DNA of 64,000 bases from Thermosynechococcus vestitus BP-1 (GCF_000011345.1 NC_004113.1:62001-126000), one strand, 5' to 3'. Numbered from the stretch's first letter, positions 51,664 through 60,991 are shown. Notes: generated by a model not told the origin, from the sequence alone. Translations and numbers: made by a program.

Positions 51664-52292
51664 GCTTGGATCACACCCTTAGAACTGGGAATTTGCTGAG
51701 CGCGGCGCGGGTCAAGGGCGATCGCCATCCGCAGGGCACGGGCAAAGGCTTTGAATGTCGCTTCAATAATGTGGTGGGAGTTCATGCCGTCCAATTGGCG
51801 GATATGCAGCGTCATGCGGCTATGATTCACCAAAGCCACGAAAAATTCCCGCACCAGTTGCGTATCATAGGTGCCAACCCGCTGCGTCGGAATCTGTAAC
51901 CCATAGTTAAGGTGGGGACGTCCCGAAAAATCTAGGGCAACTTCCACTAAGCTTTCATCGAGGGGCGCAACAAAGTGGCCAAAACGCTGAATTCCCCGGC
52001 GATCGCCCAAGGCTTGATCCAAAGCCATGCCTAGGGTAATGCCCACATCCTCATTGGTGTGGTGGTCGTCAATATGGGTATCTCCACTGGCTTGCACCCG
52101 CAAATCCACCAGGCCATGGGCGCAAAGCTGGTCCAGCATGTGATTCAAGAAAGGAATCCCCGTGTGATTGTCCGCTAGACCATTGCCATCAAGGGTGAGT
52201 TCAACGTGAACCTTGGTTTCTTTGGTTTGGCGATCCACCGTAGCTTGGCGCAACGGAGGTGCGTGGCCATTACTGAGGAGAGAATCATTCAT
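51660..52292 (-). CDS. hisB: Imidazoleglycerol-phosphate dehydratase
   Basis: HisB removes water from imidazole glycerol phosphate in histidine synthesis. The 210-residue monofunctional enzyme has the metal-binding motifs [13 protein letters not shown] and [11 protein letters not shown], and the second-half copies [13 protein letters not shown] and [17 protein letters not shown]. The ATG is at 52290-52292. Its Shine-Dalgarno GGAGG (52302-52306) straddles the left edge of the TnpB element. Confidence 0.95.
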   Translation of the reverse strand: MNDSLLSNGHAPPLRQATVDRQTKETKVHVELTLDGNGLADNHTGIPFLNHMLDQLCAHGLVDLRVQASGDTHIDDHHTNEDVGITLGMALDQALGDRRGIQRFGHFVAPLDESLVEVALDFSGRPHLNYGLQIPTQRVGTYDTQLVREFFVALVNHSRMTLHIRQLDGMNSHHIIEATFKAFARALRMAIALDPRRAQQIPSSKGVIQA

Positions 52293-52301
52293 TCATCTTT
52301 A

Positions 52302-52306
52302 CCTCC
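52302..52306 (-). promoter_or_regulatory. hisB ribosome binding site spanning an IS edge
   Basis: On the minus strand this reads GGAGG, nine bases ahead of the hisB ATG. Four of its five bases are inside the mobile element if the element begins at 52303. The restored empty site would read CTTCGTAAAG there and lack a good Shine-Dalgarno, so the insertion may have created it. Confidence 0.5.
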
Positions 52307-53619
52307 GAGAGACCCCTTCCTTTAGGGAGGGGAGGGATAGGAGCGATAGTCTGTGACTGCCAAGTATAGTTGTGTTACTCACAGAATAATCGCTATAATG
52401 CGAGGCGTGGAAAAGGCTTTCAGTTACCGCTTCTACCCAACAACTGAGCAGGAATCCCTGCTTCGGAAAACATTGGGCTGTGTTCGGTTGGTTTATAATC
52501 GAGCGCTGGCAGCGAGAACAGAAGCCTGGTATGAACGAAAAGAGAGACTTGACTATGTTCAAACCTCTGCCTTGCTTACTCAGTGGAAGAAGCAAGATGA
52601 CCTTCAGTTTTTGAATGAGGTTAGCTGTGTTCCCTTGCAGCAGGCATTGAGACATCTGCAATCTGCTTTCACTAACTTTTTTGCAGGTCGGGCAAAATAT
52701 CCCAACTTCAAAAAGAAACGCAATGGCGGTAGCGCAGAATTCACCAAGTCTGCTTTTAGGTGGAAAGACGGAAAAGTATTCTTGGCAAAGTGCAACGAAC
52801 CGCTGAATATTCCCTGGTCGAGACGGCTTCCAGATGGTGTTGAACCATCCACGGTGACCATCAGGCTTAACCCTGCTGGACAGTGGTACATCAGTCTGAG
52901 GTTTGATGACCCCAGAGAGTTGACACTGCAGCCCGTCGACCCGTCGGTTGGTTTGGACGTAGGGATGAGCAGTCTCATTACCCTGAGTACAGGGGAAAAG
53001 ATTGCCAACCCCAAGCACTTTAACCGCTACTACAAACGACTCCGTAAGGCGCAGCGGTCTTTGAGTCGCAAACAAAAAGGCTCTCGCAATTGGGATAAGG
53101 CGCGGTTGAAAGTTGCCAAGATTCACCAGAAAATCTCTGATTCCAGAAAAGACCATTTGCACCAGTTGACGACTCGATTGATACGTGAAAACCAAACGAT
53201 CATAATCGAGTCGTTGGCTGTGAAAAACATGGTCAAGAACCGTCAGCTTGCCCGATCCATCAGTGATGCTGGATGGGGCGAACTGGTACGGCAATTGGAA
53301 TACAAAGCCCAGTGGTATGGTCGGACACTGGTGAAGATTGACCGATGGTTTCCCAGTTCTAAACGCTGTGGACAGTGTGGTCACATTGTTGAGTGGTTGC
53401 CATTGAGTGTCCGAGAATGGGACTGTCCTAAGTGTGGGGCGCACCATGACCGGGATATAAATGCCGCTGGGAATATTTTGGCCGTGGGACACACGGTTAC
53501 AGTCTGTGGAGCGGGTGTAAGACCTGATAGGCATACGTCTGGAGGGCAACTGCGAAGAAACAGAAAGTCTCAAAAGTGATTTTGGGAATCCCCCTGCTTT
53601 AGCGGGGGGAGGATGTCAA
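52303..53619 (+). mobile_element. TnpB-only IS200/IS605-type element
   Basis: The element carries tnpB but no TnpA transposase. Left end: preceded by TTTAC (52298-52302), a plausible target/TAM, with a hairpin CCCCTTCC-TTTA-GGGAGGGG (52313-52332). Right end: hairpin CCCCCTGC-TTTA-GCGGGGGG (53590-53609), then AGGATGTCAA up to 53619. No target duplication is expected for this family. It sits between hisB and the 206-residue secreted protein gene, in the opposite orientation, and needs TnpA in trans to move. The ends are inferred by pattern. Confidence 0.7.
52398..53579 (+). CDS. tnpB: RNA-guided endonuclease TnpB
   Basis: From the ATG at 52398 the protein has 393 residues, the normal TnpB size. 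RuvC-like residues are D187 (GLDVGMSSL), E271 (IIIESLAV) and D351/D353 (HHDRDINAAGN). The zinc finger is C324/C327 and C343/C346 (CGQCG, CPKCG), between the second and third catalytic motifs. TnpB cuts DNA guided by RNA made from the right end, keeping the element at sites left by excision. An in-frame start at 52353 would add 15 residues. All catalytic motifs look intact. Confidence 0.9.
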   Translation: MRGVEKAFSYRFYPTTEQESLLRKTLGCVRLVYNRALAARTEAWYERKERLDYVQTSALLTQWKKQDDLQFLNEVSCVPLQQALRHLQSAFTNFFAGRAKYPNFKKKRNGGSAEFTKSAFRWKDGKVFLAKCNEPLNIPWSRRLPDGVEPSTVTIRLNPAGQWYISLRFDDPRELTLQPVDPSVGLDVGMSSLITLSTGEKIANPKHFNRYYKRLRKAQRSLSRKQKGSRNWDKARLKVAKIHQKISDSRKDHLHQLTTRLIRENQTIIIESLAVKNMVKNRQLARSISDAGWGELVRQLEYKAQWYGRTLVKIDRWFPSSKRCGQCGHIVEWLPLSVREWDCPKCGAHHDRDINAAGNILAVGHTVTVCGAGVRPDRHTSGGQLRRNRKSQK

Positions 53620-53625
53620 GAAGAG

Positions 53626-54246
53626 TTACTGACGCGGTTGGGAATTAGTCGAGCTGGCTGGCGCTGAGGTCGGCTCAGGTGTTGCCGAAGGAGTTGCCCC
53701 CGTACGCGGAAAGGGCACATCCACAAAACCTAATTCTAGCAATTGCTGATAGGCCTTTTGTCCCAGTTCACGGGTGGGGTTTTGGCTGCGGATAATTTCC
53801 ACGAAAAGGGGCACTGCAAGCTCGGGTTGATTATTGGCGCGATAGACCAAAGCGAGCTGAAAAGTGGCTTGATCGCGCAGTTGGGCTGCTTCTAGGGCAC
53901 GGCGACGGTTACTGTCTGCCGCAGTATTATCAATTCCCAAAAAGCTGGAGTTGAGGGACTGGTAAAAGTTCGAGAGTTGGTTCATCACCGTACGGGCTTC
54001 CAGTAGCTTGCGAGCGGCGAGGACATAATTTTGACTGTTGACTGCGGCGGCAGCCTCATCCATCAAGCGCTTGCCCCCTTCCAGGGTATAGATGGAGGAG
54101 CTGGGTGGGGGTGTGGGATTCACAATCTGGACATTGGGGCTACCAGACTGATTCTGAGCAAAGACCGACCGAGGGAGTACCCCCAAAAGTAGCACCCCAA
54201 GGAGCAGGGATGATCTTGACCAATGAGCAAATGTATTCAGAGGCAT
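53626..54246 (-). CDS. Secreted protein with TPR-like helices
   Basis: The 206 residues begin with a signal peptide (about 1-30, cut near VFAQ). A helical middle follows (LMDEAAAAVNSQNYVLAARK, then AAQLRDQATFQLALVYRANN), resembling tetratricopeptide repeats, and a Pro/Thr/Ser-rich tail. Its stop lies seven bases before the TnpB element, beyond which hisB continues on the same strand, so the two may once have shared a transcript. Confidence 0.65.
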   Translation of the reverse strand: MPLNTFAHWSRSSLLLGVLLLGVLPRSVFAQNQSGSPNVQIVNPTPPPSSSIYTLEGGKRLMDEAAAAVNSQNYVLAARKLLEARTVMNQLSNFYQSLNSSFLGIDNTAADSNRRRALEAAQLRDQATFQLALVYRANNQPELAVPLFVEIIRSQNPTRELGQKAYQQLLELGFVDVPFPRTGATPSATPEPTSAPASSTNSQPRQ

Positions 54247-54367
54247 GGTGTAAAGCCTTTACTAAGATAGAGGCAGTCCAGCGGACAATCAACATGGCGT
54301 ATCTTATCACCAAGTAATGACAGCCCGTGCAGGATCATAAGTTCCAATTTTCCTCAACCCTAGGGCC

Positions 54368-55288
54368 GTGGCCATGGTAAATCCCACCCCTGAGGGGACA
54401 ACTGTCCATGATGCCATTCGGGAACGGCGCCGCCAATTGCAAACTAAACGCCGCTGGCGCCAAGTGGCAGGGCTTTGGCGTACCAGTGTTCTCTTGACCC
54501 TAACGGGGGGGCTAGTCTGGGGACTGACGCTGCCGTACTGGATCATCCGCGGCCCTGAGCAAGTGCTAATTCGTGGCAATCAACTGCTGAAGACGGAAGC
54601 GTTGCAGGCACAATTGCCCCTTCAGTATCCTGAGTCGCTGCTCCGTTTGCGGCCACAGGAGATCATTCATGTCCTAGAAACCACGCTGCCTCTGCAACGG
54701 GTGACGATCGCCCGCCAGCTTTTTCCGCCGACCCTGATTGTTGAAGTTCAAGAACGCAAGCCTGTCGCCGTCGCCACCTGTAATCAATGCTGGGTGATCA
54801 GTGAAACGGGTCAGCTTCAAGGGCCTGCCAGTCGCTGGTTGGTGGATGGCCTCGGATTTGTCGCACCGCTGAGTAGTTATCAAGCCAGTGCCGTGAAGCC
54901 CATGCCAACCCTCCAGTTGCAGGGGTATTTTGTACCGGTCAAGGAGGCGCCGCGTCCGCAAACCGTGGCGGTGGATGGCGATCGCCAGCAGCAGTGGCAG
55001 CAGATTTACCGAATTCTCCAGCAGCAGGATTTACCCATTACGGGCTTAGATTGGCGCAATGAACAGAATCTTGTGGTCCAAACTCCCCTCGCGCCGGTTC
55101 ACCTTGGGGTAGTGCAGTGGAATAGTCCTACCTTCAATAAACAACTCAGTGCTTTGGCCCGTCTCAAGCAGTTGCCGCAGTATTTAGATCCTCGGCAAGT
55201 GATCTTTATTGACTTGGCAAACCCCGATGAACCCTTGGTGCAACTGCGGCAACCACCACCACAGCAGCCGCTTGCCCGCAGCCATTAA
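54368..55288 (+). CDS. ftsQ: FtsQ/DivIB-like cell division protein
   Basis: The 306 residues have a short basic cytosolic N-terminus, one membrane segment at about 39-58 and a POTRA domain (about 62-130: VLIRGNQLLKTEALQAQL to LIVEVQERKPVAVA), the FtsQ layout. FtsQ links division proteins in the periplasm. GTG at 54368 and ATG at 54374 are both possible starts. ftsZ, often the next gene in cyanobacteria, is not here. Confidence 0.85.
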   Translation: MAMVNPTPEGTTVHDAIRERRRQLQTKRRWRQVAGLWRTSVLLTLTGGLVWGLTLPYWIIRGPEQVLIRGNQLLKTEALQAQLPLQYPESLLRLRPQEIIHVLETTLPLQRVTIARQLFPPTLIVEVQERKPVAVATCNQCWVISETGQLQGPASRWLVDGLGFVAPLSSYQASAVKPMPTLQLQGYFVPVKEAPRPQTVAVDGDRQQQWQQIYRILQQQDLPITGLDWRNEQNLVVQTPLAPVHLGVVQWNSPTFNKQLSALARLKQLPQYLDPRQVIFIDLANPDEPLVQLRQPPPQQPLARSH

Positions 55289-55350
55289 CCCCAGCAATGA
55301 AGGGTCACTAGCACAGCATAATAGAGAGGTTAGCTTGGAGTGGCTGGTCA

Positions 55351-56082
55351 ATGAAACCCCTGAAGTTCGGCACCGTATTGCCACTATTTCTGCAACGGTT
55401 GGTGATCGTGCTCAGTGCGCTTCTGCTGGTGAGTTGCGCGTCACTCTCCTCAGTGGCTGACACGAGTTCAATTCCAGGAGCACAAAGCCCAACCCCTATG
55501 GCCAATTTACCTCGACTCAATGGCGATGCAACGGTCGTACTGACGGTTAACGATCGCCCAATTACGATTCAAGTGAAGGGGGATGCCGCCCCGATTACTG
55601 CTGGCAACTTCGTGGATTTAGTGAATCGCGGGGTCTATGATGGCACTATTTTTCACCGCGTTGTCCGTGAACCCCGACCCTTTGTGGTTCAAGGGGGAGA
55701 TCCCCAAACTAAAGACCCCAAGGTGTCGCCGCAACTTTACGGTACGGGTTCATTTATTGACCCAGCAACGAATCGCCCCCGCTATATTCCCCTAGAAATT
55801 CTTGGTCAGGGCAGTGACACCCCCACCTATAGCCAAGCGGGCAAGGTCTCACCCGTCCTGAATCACAGGCGCGGTGCGGTGGCCATGGCGCGATCACAAC
55901 TACCGGATTCGGCCTCCGCCCAATTTTACATTGCCCTCGATCAACTGGATTTTCTAGATGGGAATTACGCCGTTTTCGGCTATGTCACCGATGGTATGGA
56001 CGTGGTGGACACGATCCAACAGGGCGATCGCCTGCAATCCGCTAAGGTTGTGGCCGGTTTGGAAAATTTACAGCAGCCATAG
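55351..56082 (+). CDS. Lipoprotein cyclophilin-type peptidylprolyl isomerase
   Basis: The 243 residues begin with a lipoprotein signal with lipobox LLVSC (C29), so the protein is probably anchored by lipid. The rest is a cyclophilin domain with [39 protein letters not shown] and [21 protein letters not shown]. It catalyses proline cis-trans isomerisation outside the cytosol or in the thylakoid lumen. The last 41 bases overlap the convergent DUF2062 gene. Confidence 0.9.
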   Translation: MKPLKFGTVLPLFLQRLVIVLSALLLVSCASLSSVADTSSIPGAQSPTPMANLPRLNGDATVVLTVNDRPITIQVKGDAAPITAGNFVDLVNRGVYDGTIFHRVVREPRPFVVQGGDPQTKDPKVSPQLYGTGSFIDPATNRPRYIPLEILGQGSDTPTYSQAGKVSPVLNHRRGAVAMARSQLPDSASAQFYIALDQLDFLDGNYAVFGYVTDGMDVVDTIQQGDRLQSAKVVAGLENLQQP

Positions 56083-56611
56083 CACAACGGCGGCGAAAGC
56101 GTTGCCGCAGGGTGGGTAACAGCCGCAAACACAGGGCATAGGTGAGGAGGCCGGCAATGACGCCCACCCAAACACTACCAAAAATCAGAATCATTGCCAT
56201 TTGCCCCCCTTGTTCGAGGAGCTTTTCCCAAGATTGCCATTCACCAAAAGATAGGGAAGGCTGCCCCATCAGCCACCAGCCCACCTGAAAGTTAAACCAA
56301 AACAAAGGCACATAGGTGAGAGGGTTGCTCACCCAAGTGGCAAGGGCAGCCAAGGGCTTATTTCCCCGCACTAGGAGGGCTACTGTAACGGCAATAACCA
56401 TCTGACCGCCAAAGAGGGGGAGCATGCCAGCAAAGACCCCTGCCCCGAGACCACGGGCAATACTCTCAGTACTGCTGCGGGAGCGCATTAGGCGCAAATA
56501 GTGATAGCGGAGCGATCGTCGCCAAGAATGAAGCCAACGGAGCTGTCGAGAAGGCTGAGGAAAAGACAACCGCATCATAGGTGAGCTTTGAGAGGGTTTA
56601 AGGGTTGGCAA
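56042..56611 (-). CDS. DUF2062 membrane protein
   Basis: The 189 residues have the DUF2062 core: [40 protein letters not shown] and [19 protein letters not shown], with three to four membrane helices. The function is unknown. Alternative starts lie at the MM pair around residue 12. It overlaps the cyclophilin gene tail to tail by 41 bases. Confidence 0.8.
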   Translation of the reverse strand: MPTLKPSQSSPMMRLSFPQPSRQLRWLHSWRRSLRYHYLRLMRSRSSTESIARGLGAGVFAGMLPLFGGQMVIAVTVALLVRGNKPLAALATWVSNPLTYVPLFWFNFQVGWWLMGQPSLSFGEWQSWEKLLEQGGQMAMILIFGSVWVGVIAGLLTYALCLRLLPTLRQRFRRRCAMAAVNFPNRPQP

Positions 56612-56657
56612 AATAGGGAAATGTATGGTCTTTGCTTAGCAGTTTGACATAACTTGC

Positions 56658-57869
56658 TTAGGAACTGCTAGGGGTCGCATCCTTGGGCTTGCCCAGCCCC
56701 AGCGCCAAAAAGCCAAGGGCGATCGCCATCATCACACTGCTTTGCCAAGCGGGTGCCACCCCACCCCAGCGATCAAAGGCCCACCCTGCCCATGCAGGGC
56801 CAGCAATTCCCGCCACACTTTGGAGGGATTGGCTAGCGCCAAGAATTTTTCCCTGATCTTGATCCCGCACCCGATTGGAGATCACCCCCCGCAGCGAGGG
56901 TAACATGATGCCGACACCAAAGGCCAAACCGATCACACACGCGTAGAGTAAAGGCACACTCAAGCTGCCCACAGTGGGAACGGCGGCAATCCCCAATAGG
57001 GCCAAGGCCACCAGGAGCAGCCCCCCCAAGCTCAAGCACTGCTCGCCAAACCGGGGAATCAAGGATCGAATCAAACCCGCCTGCACAATCGTACTAACAA
57101 CGCCAATCATCACAAAAATGATCCCGGCTTCGGCGGGTCCCCAACTCAATTGGCGCTTCAAAAAGAGGACGAAAATACTGGTAAACCCCGCAAAGGCAAA
57201 GTTGAAGATAAAAAAGGCCATTAGTAAGGCTTGCAGTGTGCGTTGATTGAATAGCGCCAACCACTGCTGCTGCGAGGCAAAACTCTTTAGGGTCAGGGGC
57301 GATCGCTGGCCGGCCGGCAATGACTCCGGCAGGATAAAGTAGGCCAAAACCACATTCACCAGTGCCAAAACAGCGGCAAACCAAATCGGCAACTTCAGAT
57401 CAATGGCCGCTAGGCTGCCGCCAATGGCTGGCCCAAAAATGAAGCCAATCCCAAAAGCCGCCCCTGTTAAACCAAAGTTCTTAGCCCGATTTGCCGGCGC
57501 TGAGGTATCGGCAATATAGGCCTGAGCTGTTGAAACCACGCCCCCCGTGAGGCCATCAATAATCCGCGAGACAAAGAGCAACCATGGCGCTGTGGCGACA
57601 GCAAAGAGAATGTAAGACACAGCAGTGCCGGCAATGCAAATCAGCAACACCGGGCGACGCCCCCAGTGATCCGAGAGGGCACCCAGTAGGGGAGCAGCAA
57701 TCAACTGAGCAGCGGCGAAAGCAGAAAATAACAGGGTCAGGCTGAACGCATCAAAGTTAAATCGCTCTACGAAGAAGGGCAAAATGGGGAAAATCAGACT
57801 CTCACCCAAGCGGTCGATGACAATTGTGAGCAAAACAATGAATAATGGTGAGCGTAGGTTGATGCCCAT
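56658..57869 (-). CDS. Major facilitator superfamily transporter (TetA-like)
   Basis: The 403-residue protein has about 12 membrane helices and the MFS motif LLGALSDHWGRRPVLL after helix 2. The second half repeats the fold (GLIRSLIPRFGEQCLSLGGL). This is the drug:H+ antiporter group that includes TetA, but the substrate cannot be predicted. It is divergent from the small ORF and PucC-like gene. Confidence 0.88.
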   Translation of the reverse strand: MGINLRSPLFIVLLTIVIDRLGESLIFPILPFFVERFNFDAFSLTLLFSAFAAAQLIAAPLLGALSDHWGRRPVLLICIAGTAVSYILFAVATAPWLLFVSRIIDGLTGGVVSTAQAYIADTSAPANRAKNFGLTGAAFGIGFIFGPAIGGSLAAIDLKLPIWFAAVLALVNVVLAYFILPESLPAGQRSPLTLKSFASQQQWLALFNQRTLQALLMAFFIFNFAFAGFTSIFVLFLKRQLSWGPAEAGIIFVMIGVVSTIVQAGLIRSLIPRFGEQCLSLGGLLLVALALLGIAAVPTVGSLSVPLLYACVIGLAFGVGIMLPSLRGVISNRVRDQDQGKILGASQSLQSVAGIAGPAWAGWAFDRWGGVAPAWQSSVMMAIALGFLALGLGKPKDATPSSS

Positions 57870-58030
57870 TGATTCTGATCCGTCCTCAACTGCGATGGAT
57901 GCCTGCCCTGTAGAGTTTTGGCCCTGAGAAAAAGGCAGTACAATAGAACACTACAAGTTAACACAATACAGCCCTTTTCCCATCGATCGAACACCGCACA
58001 AAATATCCTACTGATGAGGTGATGCAACCC

Positions 58031-58126
58031 ATGTCTGCTTATACAGAGTCTTTGAAGCGATCGCTCTTTTTGACGCTGATTGCTCTAGCTGTATCATTGA
58101 CGATTTCGTTCTTGATGGCAATCTAA
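58031..58126 (+). CDS. Possible 31-residue single-helix membrane protein
   Basis: The short ORF begins MSAYTESLKRSLFLTLIALA and is almost entirely one hydrophobic helix (about 13-30). GAGG at 58016-58019 is somewhat far from this ATG; a second ATG at 58022 would give 34 residues but lies too close to it. It ends 55 bases before the PucC-family gene and may be cotranscribed. TACAAT near 57936 could be its -10 box. I do not recognise the peptide. Confidence 0.45.
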   Translation: MSAYTESLKRSLFLTLIALAVSLTISFLMAI

Positions 58127-58181
58127 ATTTGCCCTGAAAATCATTTATTATCCTCTATTAGTGATGTGAGTTGAGTGAGGT

Positions 58182-59585
58182 ATGGCCACTCCTTCTGCCG
58201 CTACACCCCCGCCGCTGCCCCTGTGGGTCATGTTTCGCTTGGGTCTTTTTCAGATGGGACTGGGCATGATGTCGATTCTGGTGTTGGGGGTTCTCAACCG
58301 CATCTTGATCAAGGAATTGGCGGTGCCGGCGACATTGGTGACCCTCACGATCGCCATGCATCAATTTGTCGCACCGGTGCGGGTGTGGTTTGGTCAGCTC
58401 TCCGATGCCCATCCCATTGGTGGCTATCATCGCACGGGGTATGTCTGGGGTGGGGCTTTGGCCTTTACCTTGGTCACCTATGCCATTGTTCAAGTGATCT
58501 GGCAGGTGGGGCAAAGTTTAGATCAAGCGGGCTGGAGTCTGTTCACTCAAGGGTGGATTGCCCTGTTGGGATTGCTCTTTGCCGCCTATGGCATTTGTGT
58601 CAGCAGTAGCTCGACTCCCTTTGCTGCCCTGCTGGTGGATGTCTCCGAAGAAGAGGATCGAGGCAAATTGGTGGGCATTGTCTGGTCCATGTTGACCGTG
58701 GGCATTGTTGTCGGTGCCATTCTCAGTAGCGTCCTGCTGCGGCAATTGGAGCTAGATACCCCCATCGACCTTCTGCAACAAAGTGTCAATCGTCTTTTTT
58801 TGGTGGTTTTGACGGTGGTCTTTGCTCTCGCGATCGCTAGCACCTGGGGAGTTGAAGCCAAGTATTCCCGCTACCATGTGCGCAGTCGCGCCTGTAACAA
58901 CCCTGAAAACATCACCCTTGGTCGCGCCCTCAAAATTCTTACTGCCAACTCCCAAACATGGCGCTTTTTTCTCTTTCTTGTTCTGATGACCCTGAGTTTA
59001 TTTATTCAGGAGCCGATTCTTGAACCCTTTGGCGGTGAAGTCTTTGGCATGACAATTGCTGAAACTACCCGCTTGAATGCCTATTGGGGCATGGGCACCC
59101 TGGTTGGTTTGAGTTTCACAGGATTTTTGATTGTGCCGCGCCTCGGCAAGATTCGAACCACTACCTATGGCTGTTGGGGAGTGGCCTTGATGTTTTTACT
59201 ACTTATCATCTCAGGCGTCACGCAGCAGGTGTGGCTCTTTCAGTTGCAACTCTTTCTCTTTGGCATTGCCGCAGGCGTAACAACAACAGGCGCCCTGAGT
59301 CTGATGCTGGATTTAACGGCGGCAGAAACGGCAGGGACATTCATTGGCGCTTGGGGCTTGGCGCAGGCCATTGCCCGGGGATCAGCCACCGTTGTCGGCG
59401 GGACCGCTCTCGATATTGGTCGTCAACTGTTTGGTGTGCCGATCCTCGCCTATGGCTTTGTCTTTTGTCTGCCGATGCTGGGAATGCTGGCCGCCGTTTT
59501 GCTTCTTCAACAAGTCGATGTGAGTCAATTTCGGCAACAATCTCAGGTGGCGATCGCCAAGGTTTTGGCTGAGGAATTGGAATAG
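58182..59585 (+). CDS. PucC/BCD-family (bacterio)chlorophyll-delivery carrier
   Basis: The 467 residues have about 12 membrane helices of the MFS type and PucC-family features: FRLGLFQMGLGMMSILVLGV at the start, RVWFGQLSDAHPIGGYHRT after helix 2, and FAALLVDVSEEEDRGKLVGI. In purple bacteria PucC helps assemble light-harvesting 2. Cyanobacterial members probably handle chlorophyll or pigment proteins in the thylakoid, but their role is not settled. Confidence 0.85.
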   Translation: MATPSAATPPPLPLWVMFRLGLFQMGLGMMSILVLGVLNRILIKELAVPATLVTLTIAMHQFVAPVRVWFGQLSDAHPIGGYHRTGYVWGGALAFTLVTYAIVQVIWQVGQSLDQAGWSLFTQGWIALLGLLFAAYGICVSSSSTPFAALLVDVSEEEDRGKLVGIVWSMLTVGIVVGAILSSVLLRQLELDTPIDLLQQSVNRLFLVVLTVVFALAIASTWGVEAKYSRYHVRSRACNNPENITLGRALKILTANSQTWRFFLFLVLMTLSLFIQEPILEPFGGEVFGMTIAETTRLNAYWGMGTLVGLSFTGFLIVPRLGKIRTTTYGCWGVALMFLLLIISGVTQQVWLFQLQLFLFGIAAGVTTTGALSLMLDLTAAETAGTFIGAWGLAQAIARGSATVVGGTALDIGRQLFGVPILAYGFVFCLPMLGMLAAVLLLQQVDVSQFRQQSQVAIAKVLAEELE

Positions 59586-59591
59586 AGGAGC

Positions 59592-60842
59592 TTACCAGTG
59601 GGCAAAAAAGGAGAAATCCAATTTGCCAAAGTGGGTCACATGGGCGATATTAAAATGCTCTAGGCAATTGACCAGCCAGCGCACCTTGCCGCGACTAAAG
59701 GACTGGTAGTGGTTAAACAGGATGGCAAAGCGTTTTTCGAGGTAGGGTTTCACTTTCCTGCTGAGGAGAACAATCTTGAGCAATAGGCCAATGGTGGCCG
59801 CCGTGCCGATGGTATTGAGCAAATCAACAAAAACCAGATGGTTGGGGTTTTGGGCGCTCTCGACAACCAAGTAGTTGAGGGTCTGGCTACAGGTGCGCAC
59901 AATGGTGAATTCATTTAGAGGCTGGGGCTGCTGAAAGAGGGGCAGCGTTTCCAAATACTGGTAAAAGCGCTGGCGAAACCGACCCCGACCCACATCCGCC
60001 GTCGTGTCTGTCAAGTAGTGGAAGAAGGCGTCCCGAAAGTCGCAGGTGGATTTCAGCCGTTGCAGCCGCTGCTCAAATTGACTGGCCAAGTCGCGATAGG
60101 TGTGGCGGCCATCCACCTTACCGACAAAATGTTGAATCGAGGTTTTGACTTCCTCCGCAGAAAGCAGGGTGGGATTTTTTATGGGGGGGATATTTTGATG
60201 TCCCTGGGCACGGCGAAACTCACTGGTGAGGTAGTGGCTCAGGTTCATTTCAAATTCCTGGGTGGCTTTTTGCTGAACCTCTTGAATGTAGCGCAGCTCT
60301 TCCGGTGGGGTGTCATCCCCCACTAGGCAGTGGTTGTAAAGATAGGGGTAGCGGCGAATGAGGGTGGCAAGGGGGCGATCGCCATTTTGTTGAATTTGGC
60401 AAGTATCTTGGGCATCCTCCTGCAGGAATTGCACCACGCGCTGGAGTTTTTGAAATGCTTCACTCTCTAGATAATCCTTGACGAGTAGCCGCAGCTTCCG
60501 CACCATCGGTGTCCGGCTCAGCCCCCCCGCCGGCATCCCCACAGGGGTTTGCAGCATGGCCAGAAATTGGGGAACGGCCCCTTGGAGCAACGGACGCGAT
60601 TGCCAGCGGTTAATTAGAATGTGGCAGCAGCGGTTCATAAAGGGACGGAAATGGTCTGCCTCCCGTGCCCCAGTCACAATCCGATCCATCGCCTCTTGAA
60701 TCTGGCGATCGGGATAGGTATAGCCCATGAGAAACAGGGCACGAAACCGCTCAATGACTTGCTGCGGGCTCTCATGCTGCACGCATTCCAGCAAATGATC
60801 GTAAATCAGTTGGTAGTCGTTTCCCTTGATCCAAGTATTCAT
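59592..60842 (-). CDS. Unknown 416-residue cyanobacterial protein
   Basis: The protein is mostly helical and basic, with regions such as YDHLLECVQHESPQQVIERF and DRPLATLIRRYPYLYNHCLV, and one hydrophobic stretch near residues 340-360 (LLNTIGTAATIGLLLKIVLL) that could be a membrane anchor. I do not recognise a domain. It is convergent with the PucC-like gene, and a CRP-like palindrome lies 134 bases upstream of its ATG. Confidence 0.7.
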   Translation of the reverse strand: MNTWIKGNDYQLIYDHLLECVQHESPQQVIERFRALFLMGYTYPDRQIQEAMDRIVTGAREADHFRPFMNRCCHILINRWQSRPLLQGAVPQFLAMLQTPVGMPAGGLSRTPMVRKLRLLVKDYLESEAFQKLQRVVQFLQEDAQDTCQIQQNGDRPLATLIRRYPYLYNHCLVGDDTPPEELRYIQEVQQKATQEFEMNLSHYLTSEFRRAQGHQNIPPIKNPTLLSAEEVKTSIQHFVGKVDGRHTYRDLASQFEQRLQRLKSTCDFRDAFFHYLTDTTADVGRGRFRQRFYQYLETLPLFQQPQPLNEFTIVRTCSQTLNYLVVESAQNPNHLVFVDLLNTIGTAATIGLLLKIVLLSRKVKPYLEKRFAILFNHYQSFSRGKVRWLVNCLEHFNIAHVTHFGKLDFSFFAHW

Positions 60843-60975
60843 GGGGAGGAATGTGCTCCTAAGCCACGCTGCTACCGATAGTGCTGGAATTCGGGGGCAC
60901 AGCTGAGAGGTCTCGACATATCTGCATGATAGAAGGCAACATATTGTTGATTGGTGATCGAAACCACGTTTTTGT

Positions 60976-60991
60976 CGTGATCCTAATCACA
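60976..60991. promoter_or_regulatory. CRP-like palindrome CGTGATCCTAATCACA
   Basis: One half-site is perfect (TCACA), and the other differs at the first base (CGTGA), with the correct six-base spacer. It differs at three bases from the SyCRP1 core as I recall it. It lies 134 bases before the start of the 416-residue gene, within a 295-base gap otherwise without genes. Confidence 0.45.

Noticed and set aside
52299..53573. Long 424-codon open frame antisense to tnpB
   Set aside because: It mirrors the codon structure of tnpB, lacks family motifs and has no ribosome binding site.
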